64,000 nucleotides of DNA. Origin: Bursaphelenchus xylophilus. Taxonomy: Eukaryota; Nematoda; Chromadorea; Rhabditida; Aphelenchoididae. This document shows, piece by piece, positions 1-12,037 of the stretch. The notes under the pieces were generated by a model. That model saw only the letters and a program-made list of their open reading frames with translations, did no database searches and was not told where the DNA came from. Within the stretch, counting starts at the first letter, position 1; every line of letters begins with the position of its first letter. The stretch spans positions 4,402,001-4,466,000 of the forward strand of contig CAJFCV020000003.1 in NCBI GenBank assembly GCA_904066235.2, read 5' to 3'. A program made the position numbers and the translations under genes.

Positions 1-3000
1 ATGGGGATCGCTTTTGATCCGCAACTTCCCCCGGATTCTTGGTATTATATTTTTATCTTGATGGGTCTAAATTTTTTTTTAATTTCAAAAAATTAGCAAG
101 CATTACGATTATAAAGAAATTATATTTGTACCCTAAAGGAATGCTGTTTATTTTTTGAATTTTTAATTTTCAAAAAAATGTTTTAAAAAGTTATTATTAA
201 AGCGGCCGTAATCTTGACCTGTTCCCTGATTTACTGTCCCCTTAAAAACCACTGTTCGCTTGATTGTCCCATCATTTATTTATCTCCCTTCCAGACCTCT
301 TCAGAGCAGTAACAAACACAAAATAAATGGGTACTCTTCCCTCCTGAAGACCCCCTTTTTTTAATAATTCGAACGGCTGTTTTGTCCGCAGGGCTTTGTC
401 CTTGAATTAGAGGCAAAACGAGAGAGTGATCTGGCCCCCCGTTTTTTGCGGTTTTTATGTTTTTTGGGTGAATCTGCAGGTGATCCGTCAAATTTTCGGA
501 GAAGTTCCAAAATTATTAGGACTTATTTACACGCTGATTTAAAGGGAACGGGATTTTTTGCGCTTTGGCGGGGTTTCTTGGGCTTTTTAGGGTTTCTGGG
601 TAAATTTAAGAGCTGTTATTGAGTCCCCAATCGCTCTAAAATACATAAATATTAGACCAAAATTACTTTTATCCGCATTTATCAATCTTGGCAGAAAAGC
701 CGAGGTAATGAGTACTCTTTAGCAAACAGATTAATCAAGTCGGCTGCCAAATGACACTCCCATCCATTATCAAACACATCCTTGTTGATAATTTTCCCAA
801 TTATTTTGAGATTTTATAGCCTGAGGCGCCAAAGTTTTCGAGCCCTTTTTTCCTTACATTCTTGGCCATTAAAAGAGCGCTAAGTTTGAATTAAAGGACG
901 TCTCAAGCGGGTTTTGGCACGGCATTTGTGTGGGGAATGTTTTAGATGAATGGATGTAAGAGTAGGCAGGTCGTTGTAGCCGGAGGGCACGTCGCTGTTA
1001 TCCCACGTATAATCAGGTTAGGGCCTATTCAAAAAAAGTAATTGGCTTAAGAAGGTTGGAACCCTTCTCCGGCTATATTTCAAAGTCATTTCGGGTCGGA
1101 AGCCCACTACTTTAATGGAATACCATCTATGTTTGGCCATAATATCGTAGCTGATACCCATATTCGCGCAAGTCCGGTAAGGTTTCACCTGATTTATGGA
1201 ATTAAGTTGAAAAATCAGATTTTCTGATATTATACTACGTTTTTCTTGGGAAATCAAGAAGATTATAGATACTAAAATTGTTCAGACCAGTTAAAAATCT
1301 CTTTACGATGATTTTCGCAGATTTTTACGTCAATAACCACCATGGCTCGAGGGCATAAAACCGCCTGATCCACGGGATCGCGGCGATTTTGGTCCTCAAA
1401 CTTTTTTTGGAGGTGCATCTGGTTCGAGTTGGGCCGGCATAACTCTATTAAAACGTTCGACTCTCAGCTGGTGTCAGATTTTTTGAATTATAAAAATATT
1501 TTTAGAAGTTGACGGCCTTTCTTCCGCCGTCCCTTAATCTTGACTTAAAGGTCAGGGATTCGTGGGAATTTGCTGACCGCTGGCCATTTGCATGGAGGAA
1601 TTGGGCGATTTGACAGCTTTATTTTGACTTAAGGAAAGCGGGGATGGGCTTAGTTGGAGTTGATGGGGACTTGTTAGGATGGAATGATAGATATTCTTGA
1701 GGCAGATCAAGAGTGCATTCTTTGTGGCAGAACTCCGTTTTCTCAGCCTGCAATCGCTTTAGAGGACGAGTTAACTGTTCGCTAAAAGGAGATTTTGTAG
1801 TACTGCGTTGTAGCGCTGTAAGTTCAATAAGTAATAAGGATTTTCTGTCTCTTTTTGCCCTTTAAATTCACTCCAAACCTACCCCTCGTTTACAGCCGAA
1901 CAAGTATCATTTCTTACAACTTGGGCCCATCCTTTGCGCCGGGCCAAGTTCATTACAGCAGCCTGAACCCACAACTCTCCCGGGATATTAGCCGAAACCA
2001 GGCCTCTCCTGTAGCCGCCTGCATATTCATGCAGTTTTGAAAATTACCGCCCCGAACCAGCTTTAACTTGGTTTTCGCGGAGACTCACTTAAGACGGCCA
2101 CAAAAAATGGGGGAGGATATTTGTTCATGGGATTCCGCGGGTTTTCAAGGTTTTCGGGATGATGAGACGAGGGCCGGGCATCGGCCGCTAACGGCCGAAA
2201 ATTGCAAAAATTACTGTTTCGGGTTCAGGTGGTCCATTTTGGAGGTGTGACATCAAAAATATAAAATTTTCATTTTTATCAAAGCTTAGGGTTACTGTAG
2301 CTAAAAAAGAATCAAAGCGTTGCCCACCGGATATAATACATCAGTAAAATTCAAATCGGAAACGATTGGCTGTGGTTTACCTCCCATATTGCAAAGATCT
2401 GTTTCTCGTAGCTTCCCATTGCAACACCACTCTGTTTCTTACTCTCGAAAACTTTTCAAATTGCCGTTTAAGCGGCCGAAAGCCTTTCGCGGCCCTTGAC
2501 GCATCCCCGGAAGAAGTCAAGAAATTAGTGCGCGAGAATGGTCACTCCATAAAAGTAGGGGTCGAATAAAAATGAACACTTTCCGGCCTCATCCAGTTAG
2601 GGATGCACGGGAATTTGGGGTTTGATTTGGCCGGTTTTAGAGCCATTAAAAAAATTTTTTTGGGCTAAATTGGGCTTACCTTAAACTTTTTTTTGTAACG
2701 CTTACTGCTCATATTTGCTGACATAATGTAAATTTTATCCGAACATGTTCGAAACGCATTCCACTCCACTCCAAACAATTGAATTGTCGAGTTTCGTCAA
2801 TGGCTAGCCGTCTCCCTCCTTCGTATCCGAAAGTTTTGTTTGTTCAGTCCAAAAAAAATTGATTGGGACGAGGGGAATATGTTTCGGATAATGGCCAAAT
2901 AGGGTCAGACCGGTCCAAACGGTGTTTTATCCCTCCTCGTTTTGACGTCAGCAGCAGGTTTTAGCGTTTTTGGAGAGGAAGGAAGGTGAATTTGGGGACA

Positions 3001-3917
3001 GGCGAAGGAAAAGTGGAAGTTTGTGGCCTGATCTTTGGGGCTACAAAGTTTTGGGGCATCTAAATTATTTTAACTACCTAAAAATTGAGAAATAGTAGTA
3101 GTAAAAAGGGCCGACGTGATTTATATTCAGTTAGATCCAACGATTTCTGGTCTAAATCAAATCCCTTGACCTCAGGGAATATAACAAGCCACATGGCCCA
3201 TGAAACCTTTCTTGAACTTTAATTTCCCCTCACAACAACGGTATTATACGAGAATTGGCCCGGATTGTACTTGTTATTTATCCTTCCAGAAGCCACTTAC
3301 TTATATGTATGGCCATGTAATAAATCTAATTTTTGATTTCAAATTTTTCGCATGAATAATTAACCGAATTCAAATTGCCATTTTTCGAAATTTGGCATTA
3401 ATAACCCGTTTTAAAACAAGCTCCTGAGGCCCTTCTCCTTCATATTTTTAGATGATTTTTTGAGTGCTTATGGGCAATAAATTTTTTTCTCGAAATCCCG
3501 CCAAAACGCATCGAAAAAAGTATAAAACGACGTGATATTGAGAAACAGGTCATACTCGTGCTCTCCAGTATAACACTCGAAATTGTGCCTAAAATTATTT
3601 TGGGGAGCTTTTGGGAGGGTAAATACTGCGCTTACTATGCATTTTGTACTTTTTTTTTTGAAAAAAATTTAAAAATTGTATTGAAAAATGAATTAAAAAG
3701 TTACTTATTCACTTGCATATCGATGAATTTTGCGTTTTCGACTGATATTACCTTTTTGAGTTGTAGGCCTACTAGTTATCGCAAAATCTCAGTGCCAAAA
3801 CCCCTACACTGCCATAAGATTCCTTTTCCGTGATGCTCAGATAACCCTCTCTACCTCACCACTACATTCTACGCACGTCCGGCCGATTTCTCAATTTTTG
3901 GGGCGAATATTTTATGA
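1..3917. other. No supported gene (AT-rich intergenic or intronic DNA)
   Basis: Open frames here are all short (under about 91 codons), lack consensus nematode splice junctions in matching phase, and show no family motif. Runs of A and T and scattered TACTGTA-type words are typical of nematode non-coding DNA. A frame ending at 2569 has a charged stretch that could be chance. I see no tRNA, rRNA or ordered repeat. The region could contain 5' exons of the downstream + strand genes that I cannot recognise. Confidence 0.5.
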
Positions 3918-4408
3918 TATATTGCCTCAAGCTGGACCATTCCCAAGTTCTCTACTTTGTCTCGGTTCAACCAGCTGAACGCCGTCTTCTCGGATCTCGC
4001 TAGCCCAGTCGGATCCCCGAGACGGCCCTCAGCGCACCGTGATCTCCATTCCACGCACGTCGACGGATCAAGATTTCATCGGCGTCCAAGTTCGAAGAGC
4101 ATCATCATCGCGCCTCGCTGAACCCCAACCCCCACCACTACCAGTCCTTTCGGCGACGCAGCTCGGCGCAGGGCTACGGCGGGGCCGCGGCCGGCCCCTT
4201 GATCCCGGCCCCCCGGCCATTCGTTCCGCTCATCAGTAAACTTCTCGGCGTCCCACCACCCGCCCAGCCGCCGGAGCTTCGGCAACGCTACGGGTTCCTG
4301 AACGCCGCCGCCCATTCCGGGCCCAAAGTCCAGCTCAGACAAGGCGCAGGGACAACAGGCGCGGCGGGCAATCGCCAGCGACCACAGTCGCTCGGAGGCT
4401 ACGGCAGG
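3918..4408 (+). CDS. Candidate GC-rich coding exon, partial, with apparent frameshift
   Basis: This block is far more GC-rich than its surroundings and shows strong G/C preference at third codon positions. The preference follows one frame from about 3930 to 4060 (open 3918-4118) and then a second frame from about 4061 to 4408 (open 4043-4420). The switch near 4060-4070 looks like a one-base indel, either an assembly error or real decay. The second part is rich in His, Pro, Arg and Gly, with a HHH run followed by an RRRSS motif. A donor-like GTAATG follows 4408 in phase 0. There is no in-frame ATG and no good TTTCAG acceptor, so the 5' end is unknown. It may be an upstream exon of the innexin gene, a separate gene, or GC-rich non-coding DNA. 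Confidence 0.3.
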
Positions 4409-5498
4409 GTAATGGTTTGAATTTGAGTACTAACCAAAATAAGGGTTAACAGAAGGTAAAGGTGTATAAAAATTTTAAAAAACTGCTAAAATTAGAGCTC
4501 TTACCCAAAATACTGCATGAATTAAGGTCTAGAATAACATGTATAAACATGATTATAAAATTATTTATAAAATTATTGGGGCTTTGCTGCTATAAAGCAT
4601 AAGGAAATGCCGAGGGCAATTTACGTCGTAAGAATGCGACAATAAAATTCCTTTGCCGACCCATAGCTATAAGAACGTGTATGTACGTAAGGTTAAAGTA
4701 ATACTTTTCAGAGTTCAAAAATACACTTTGATTGTAAAATACGGTTCCTTCGATCTCCTCTCTAATATTCTTTGGTCTTTGCCATGCTTGTTATCGTAAA
4801 CTGTGTCATTTATTACCGTCAAATTTTAGCGCACACCGCTAGAAAAAGCCAGACACTTGGACAATTTACCCGCATATCAGGTAAGGTAGTACTTGTTTGA
4901 TCCCTAAAAAACTTTCACACTCTCTTTGTAACTAAATAATAATTGAATTGGGAGGGTTTTTTACTTTGGATTCTTGGGCATTGTAGATGTTCATTGTGTT
5001 CAAAAGAGACGGGAAAATAATTCTGAAAGTACTATGCAATTATGAGGTTAATTTTATATTGTAATTAGGGGTTTGAGCTAACGTAAACGGCCGATATAAA
5101 CATTCTTTCAGTAACATTGTAATGTCTTTCTATAACTTTATTTCTTGAATTAGAAACAATTTCATTTGTAGTCTTCTTCTATACTATATTCCTCTACTAA
5201 CCTAGTATTATTCTGTTTCAAACACTCGAAACATTTTGTTTTATTTCTGCGGCACCGCTCTCCATACCTTCAGGCGGCGCTCCAAAGGAAATATTCCGAA
5301 AAAGGGAGGCAAAAGAAAAAAGTGCGCATTATTCTCCCGATATATATACATAAGGCCGATTGAATATCCATTTCACCTTTTCATCAGAATTTCTGGACAC
5401 ACAAAAAGTTGGTGTCAAAAAAAACTTTTTCCGCTAATGGAAAAGGCGGGTTGTTTTGGTTATAAGTAAGGGTCGAGGGCGCGGATTCTGGAAATGTA
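4409..5498. other. No gene seen between candidate exon and Ser-rich exon
   Basis: AT-rich sequence without a convincing open frame. It probably holds the promoter or 5' intron sequence of the exon that starts at 5499. No RNA gene or repeat was recognised. Confidence 0.45.
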
Positions 5499-6650
5499 AT
5501 GTCGGATGTGCCTGAGGGGGAACGACGGGACGTTGAGAAAGGTGAACGTGCCAAGTCCGAGTGCGAGGAGGGCGTGGGATCCGACGGGAAACCAATTATT
5601 TCTCAGCCGCCTTCTTCTGCCAAGTTGACCCAGAATCCATCGACCAGTCGATTATCTATATTGACCGCAGTTGAGGTCAGCTCACCTTCTACTCGAATTA
5701 AACTTCCTGACCAACATTCCAGCCTTTCGTCGGACACGTTGCCCATTTCTGGTCCTTTTTCTTCGTCTCCACACCGGATTCGACGTCAATCTACGCTCGA
5801 CCTTGAACCTACGCCAAGGCATCGTATTGATTCCGGAGAACGAAAGCTTGGCTTCTCTACGAGCCCCATTTTCTACAGAAGTCGACCACGCGCGTTAACA
5901 GATCCAACGAAGACAAAATTAAAGATTTCCCAAGAACTCGACGATCTGATTGGAAGCAACGATTCTGAAGGTAAATCTGATTCCTTGAAGAAGGAGATTG
6001 ATCAAGAAATCGACAACGAGGAGAGCAAGGAGAATAATAAAGTTCATCAAAAAAGGAGACCAACTTTGGAGCAGATTGATCCGAACTTGGAATTGGCGAT
6101 TGATATCCCGGAGGAGCCCGATCATCTTCAATTCTTGTCGGTTCCCAGGCCAAACAATCACAACTCTGAAGCCGACTCCAGTTGCGACGAACGGCCTTCT
6201 GACTCGTTGTTGAAAATCCAGCCACCGCCCTATCTCCCTAATCTTCAAGTCACTGCTGTCAGTGATTCCGATTCCCTGACTGATGCCGAATCGGACGTCG
6301 ACAAATTCCTCGAGAATCTAGCGAACTCCCGACGTCCTTCCGGCTTGTCAACGCACAGCTCTCGACCATTCCCACCGAACCTTCTGCGGCCAGCACCTCG
6401 ATCCTCATCCATTTCTCCGAGTATTTCAACACAAAGTCGGCGAATCGGCAAGGATTTCGGCGAAAGGCGGAGGAAACAACGCAGTGTCAGCGTCGTTAGT
6501 TATTCCACCAAACGAAGGACTTCGAATACACCAACTACCTTCTCCTTACCCACCCGATTACGGCCGCGGAGTATTGCTGCCGAAAGTGGGGCCGAAGAGG
6601 ATAAGGAAGACAAGGAAGTAAGTCGAGGGTGGGACAATCCAAGACTCTAA
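5499..6650 (+). CDS. Ser/Pro-rich disordered protein or long 5' exon
   Basis: An open frame of 383 codons starts at ATG 5499. The product is rich in Ser, Pro, Arg, Glu and Asp, with no transmembrane segment or recognised domain, and is predicted by eye to be disordered. It has a PPPY motif (possible WW-domain ligand) near residue 246, an acidic Ser/Asp stretch after it and a basic RRRKQRS stretch near residue 330. Nine codons before the stop there is a strong donor: GAA at 6615-6617 followed by GTAAGT, phase 0. If used, the exon ends at 6617 after 373 codons. The next exon I can support on this strand, at 9297, begins in phase 0 and belongs to the innexin, so this may be the first exon of a long innexin isoform. 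The alternative is an independent single-exon gene ending at 6650. I do not recognise a family. Confidence 0.65.
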   Translation: MSDVPEGERRDVEKGERAKSECEEGVGSDGKPIISQPPSSAKLTQNPSTSRLSILTAVEVSSPSTRIKLPDQHSSLSSDTLPISGPFSSSPHRIRRQSTLDLEPTPRHRIDSGERKLGFSTSPIFYRSRPRALTDPTKTKLKISQELDDLIGSNDSEGKSDSLKKEIDQEIDNEESKENNKVHQKRRPTLEQIDPNLELAIDIPEEPDHLQFLSVPRPNNHNSEADSSCDERPSDSLLKIQPPPYLPNLQVTAVSDSDSLTDAESDVDKFLENLANSRRPSGLSTHSSRPFPPNLLRPAPRSSSISPSISTQSRRIGKDFGERRRKQRSVSVVSYSTKRRTSNTPTTFSLPTRLRPRSIAAESGAEEDKEDKEVSRGWDNPRL

Positions 6651-9296
6651 ATTAATATCCCAATCAACCGCAAGTTAATTTCCAGAAGCCAGTTTTTTAT
6701 TCCAAGCTTCCTTTTTGCCTCAGGGTGCAAAAAAAGTCTTAAAAAAAGGTTGACAAGTCTCTCAAAAATCCTTTGCATATCAATGTTTCGGTCTTTAACG
6801 AGTTTACGAAAAGGTTTTGGAAACGAAACCTGTCAGTTCAACTTCCCCAAGTCTGTCTTAAATATTTGGCCATGAACATACGAACAGAATTCGGAGTTCA
6901 ATAGTCTCGATTCATGTGGACGGTCGCTACAGCGCGATCTCAATACGTGAGTCCGATTCCATCCATCTTCACCTAGTTAGTCAGCCAAATTTCATTAGTT
7001 TTCGTATGGTGCAGACTGAATGAAGGTTGTGCCATTTAAAGATAACTTTTGCTAAGCATTTGGAAGTTCTTGACCGACAATAAGGGCCCTTTCTATTGTT
7101 TTATCCTTCAAAATTGTTCCTTCTTTTCATACGTTTTGCTTTATGTAACGGAATTTTTTTTTTTGTTTCAAATGGCGCGGTAAGTCGAAATCTTCCCGTG
7201 GCATATCTTGTATCGCCTTGAGATGACCTAACCCAAACTTTATAATATTTTTATTCCCCAAACTTCAATAAATTACCTGGCCTCATTTTTCACCCCATTT
7301 TCGACTGCAATAACTCCCCATTTTACTGTACTCGGAAACTCCGGCCAGCCGCTCTCGCTTCGGCCAAGGGCCAAGTCGAGAGGTTGAAACGTCAGTTATA
7401 ATTTAAAACCGTTATTAGATTGATGTAAACGAGACTTGTTCTTCATGAAAAATTATTCGCTCATTTCTGCGGGAAAAGGATCCGTGGAAACCGACAAATT
7501 TTTGGGGGAAAGATTTACCGCGCCATTCTCCTGGGCCCATTCTCATGCGCTTTGTGTAATTTATGGCCGACGAGGAGGTAAGCGGAGAGAGAGGAGTTTA
7601 ATTCGACGATAATTCGGATTCGGTTTGGATTACTGTAACTTAGGGACGTTGGGATGGGAATTACTGTATTCTTAAGAGCTTTGGGATTGTTTTTGATGTT
7701 ACAATTTCATTTGTTACATCTATTCATAAAGATTATGACAAAAATTCCTTATGACGTCATACATCCCACCCTCTCTTTTATGGCTTATCTCGCAATGTCA
7801 GCCATAATGTCGGCTAATCCCATTGTATTTGTTGTCTACAAGTGTAGATTACTGGGTTTTTTGTTGCACTTACCCACTTCTCTCTTCATACCTAACCTAC
7901 GTTTATTTTACTTAACCTATCGAAACAGTTTACTTTATAAAACACAGACGAAGTGCATCTATGCTCGGTGTAGAAAGGATTTCGGTCCATTTTGTGCTCT
8001 GAAGCCATTTGCCAACATCTTATAATCTTTGTGGGGTAATTAATTCCATTTTATGACTTATGTAATAGCCATTGAGTCGGGATATAGGGGCTGTTGGGCT
8101 CGTAAGATGGTGATTTTCAGATAATTTTTAGAAGCTTTTTTTAGTTTATAGGGCTCAGAGAAGAAACCGCAGCTTTAAATTCTTCTTAATCTAAATTAGT
8201 CCCCAAAATAGGTAATCTTCATTTCCGTAGGCCTTTTATGTCCTCACGACTCCTCCAAGTTTTGCGAGGGCATCTTTCGTCCCTGCCAATTTGCATAAAA
8301 TTATGCGAAAAAACTTTTTCCGCAGTCCATTTGTTCCAGATTATCCTGAAAACGGAGCATTAAAAGTCGTTGACGGGCGTTGTAATGAAACAAATAGGGA
8401 GGAGGAGAGGAGAAGATGCCCTCGGGGTAAAATTAAGAAAGTGCTGAGAATCCTGCGTCCCAAAGCTGACATCCAAGACATTTTGGGGGAAAAATTGCAG
8501 AGATCGGTTTACAAATGATGACCTAGGGGAGTTAAGGGGTTCAGAGCAGGGTAGAGTAAAATACGTACATATCCTTGACTCTTCTTCCATGAATGTAGAG
8601 ACCAGTTGCAGTGAGTACCATTTTATAAACAGTACTTTGGCATTGATTTTAGCAAACCAGTATCTGCAGTTTTCAGTAATGTTTTATCCCTTTTCTATAG
8701 TCCCCCGCACAGTAAATTTGCCGTATTTAAGTTGCTATAGCCCCTTCCTATAGTCAGAAATCAGAGCCAACATTTATTTCGGGTTCTTCCTCTGTTTGCG
8801 TTTAACAATAAGAGAACTAAAATTGACCCGCTCTTTTCTTTAACACGTCGCGAACTCTGCCCGGAAACACGGTCCATGAATCGGGCTACAAATTGATGGT
8901 TGGTGGATAAGTAAAGAGAAGAAGAAGAGTAGCCCGTCATCGGCATCTTCCACATTCACATCAGCTTTCTTTTTTTCATTGTGTAGTTGTAGAGCAGAAT
9001 CTTAACTTCGTGACAATTTAGCTGTCTAAAATAAGACCTCTTCTTTTTATCAGCTCAGAATAAATACTCTAAAGACCTTACGTACATACCGGCCTTAGTG
9101 GCAACCCATCTCCACTTGCAATAAAATGCCCGAACATCCAACGAATCGGAGTTTCGGCATTTTCAAATGAAATCACAATGAGTTATGGTGGTAGGTCAAA
9201 GAGTCATGTAAAATAATAACCGAAACCTACTTTTATTGAGTCTAGGAAGGATGGAAAAGTGTTGGCAATGTCTGTGTACTAATCGTTTTCTTTTAG
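6651..9296. other. Probable long intron or 5' region of the innexin gene
   Basis: No long frame with coding character was found. Two short ATG-containing stretches end at excellent donors: 7171-7185 (phase 2, incompatible with the next exon) and 7563-7577 (phase 0, compatible, listed separately). The rest is AT-rich with no recognisable RNA gene. If the 5499 exon joins the innexin, this is a 2.7 kb intron. Confidence 0.4.
7563..7577 (+). CDS. Possible alternative five-codon first exon of the innexin
   Basis: ATG GCC GAC GAG GAG (MADEE) is followed directly by the donor GTAAGC. The donor is in phase 0, matching the phase-0 acceptor of the innexin exon at 9297, so splicing would give a short isoform beginning MADEE followed by AHKLLDG. 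UNC-7 in C. elegans is known to have long and short N-terminal isoforms, which makes this reasonable. A five-codon exon can easily arise by chance, so transcript evidence is needed. Confidence 0.25.
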
Positions 9297-11204
<1,908 letters not shown>

Positions 11205-12037
11205 TAGTTACTGTCGAACTTTCGTAGCATTCTTTATGCATTACGTCACCAAGATCGTCTTGGTTTTGTTCTTTGATCTACTCGACCCGAATCTACATTA
11301 GATGTGAACACTTTTGTATCTGGGTGCTCTTACAATACTGCCTGGAATCTGCTGAGAAAACTCGTTTTATCATTCCCAGCTGCTGGCTTTTGCGCAGCGG
11401 TCGGAACTCGATATTCTGCCATTACTAATTCCGTTCTCTTACAACAAAACAACTCTCTAATTTGTATTTATGCAAATCAATATCCTCTGTTGATAATCGG
11501 GGTATCTCTAAATGTCTGAAACTGTTTGAAATGAGATTTTTTTTAAATTTCTTCCATGTTCTGCCATTTTCTCAAAAATTTTCTTGTGGAGTGTAATATC
11601 GTTTTTTTTATCTGAAATTATTTCAGGAATTCTCATTGATCCTCAAAAAAAGTTTTACAAAATATGAAAGGAAAGGTTCTCGAATGTTCTGCCGCTTTAA
11701 ATTACTTTACTTTTACATGACATTGTGGTATCATTGATTTGGTATCTTCATTAATTTTGGTTCTGTAAGGTCTTCTCTTCTCTTGAGTCCAACCCCAGTG
11801 ATTTCTCCCTAGTCATACTGTAATTTAACCCTTATCTTCCACTTGATTTCCACTGACATTACCCACCAAGGCTTTCAACAAAATTGTTTTCTTGAAGCTT
11901 TACGTTCTTGTATATGAATGTTATTGAAAATAAATTTCATAAAAATGTAAAATACGACTTTTTTGTAGAAGAGAACATCCAAAATAATATTTGCAGCTAA
12001 AAATAATTTACTAGTGAATAAATATTTAGATTTGAAA
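11205..12037. other. Intergenic DNA between convergent innexin and ZP genes
   Basis: This should hold the 3' UTRs of the innexin (+) and the ZP gene (-). One ATGCAAAT octamer occurs near 11469. No frame with coding character and no RNA gene were seen. Confidence 0.5.

Noticed and set aside
2366..2569. Frame ending with a charged peptide that looks partly coding
   Set aside because: Only about 30 codons look plausible, there is no acceptor or partner exon, and no family is recognised.
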